From NCBI GenBank assembly GCA_014729315.1, contig WJKD01000554.1, positions 1-5,824 of the forward strand: a DNA stretch of 5,824 nt. Reading direction: 5' to 3'. The notes under the pieces were generated by a model, which saw only the letters and a list, made by a program, of their open reading frames with translations, was not told where the DNA came from and searched no databases. A program made the position numbers and the translations under genes. Positions 5,739-5,824 of this stretch are shown piece by piece. The stretch comes from Promethearchaeota archaeon. Lineage in GTDB: Archaea; Asgardarchaeota; Lokiarchaeia; Sigynarchaeales; SOKP01. The first letter of the stretch is position 1; each line of letters opens with the position of its first letter.

Positions 5739-5798
5739 CATTTTTAATAACTTTTAGAAAATAAATTATTAATCTTTATGAATTCCTAAGAAATAAGA

Positions 5799-5812
5799 AC
5801 GAAACTTTTAAG
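5799..5812 (+). promoter_or_regulatory. Possible BRE plus TATA box for a gene beyond the right edge
   Basis: ACGAAAC directly followed by TTTTAAG resembles an archaeal BRE/TATA pair pointing rightwards. Its start site would fall beyond base 5824, so the gene it serves is not visible. It would be divergent from the mutase gene. Confidence 0.3.
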
Positions 5813-5824
5813 TAGATCTTATAG

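Overview
The window looks like low-G+C archaeal chromosome, possibly Asgard (Loki-type). The reasons are its composition (roughly 30% G+C outside the left edge), TATA-like boxes instead of bacterial -35/-10 promoters, mostly absent Shine-Dalgarno sites, short oligo-T terminators and use of a GTG start. The lineage is an inference, because no rRNA or other marker gene is present.

Layout from left to right: (1) bases 1-192, minus strand, the first 64 codons of an IS630-type transposase running off the left edge, in DNA of about 50% G+C; (2) 393-1565, minus, an M24-family metallopeptidase (Xaa-Pro peptidase type); (3) 1920-2096, plus, a 58-codon gene for a very acidic protein with repeated E/D-rich tryptophan units; (4) 2184-2723, minus, a small class I SAM-dependent methyltransferase of the aKMT/DOT1-like kind; (5) 3039-3974, plus, a 311-residue protein with a PD-(D/E)XK nuclease signature and no recognised family; (6) 4037-5689, minus, a full-length cofactor-independent phosphoglycerate mutase of the long form known from plants and trypanosomatids.

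Strands alternate gene by gene, so there is no operon here. Each gene probably has its own promoter. Gene pairs 2/3 and 4/5 are divergent with AT-rich regulatory gaps, and pairs 3/4 and 5/6 are convergent. The gap between the nuclease and the mutase holds a symmetrical A6/T6 element that could end transcription from both sides. The genes do not form an obvious pathway: the mutase is central carbon metabolism, the peptidase is peptide turnover, and the methyltransferase and nuclease are uncharacterised.

I did not find a clear multi-gene novel system. The best candidates for something undescribed are the acidic tryptophan-repeat mini-protein and the PD-(D/E)XK protein with unassigned flanking domains.
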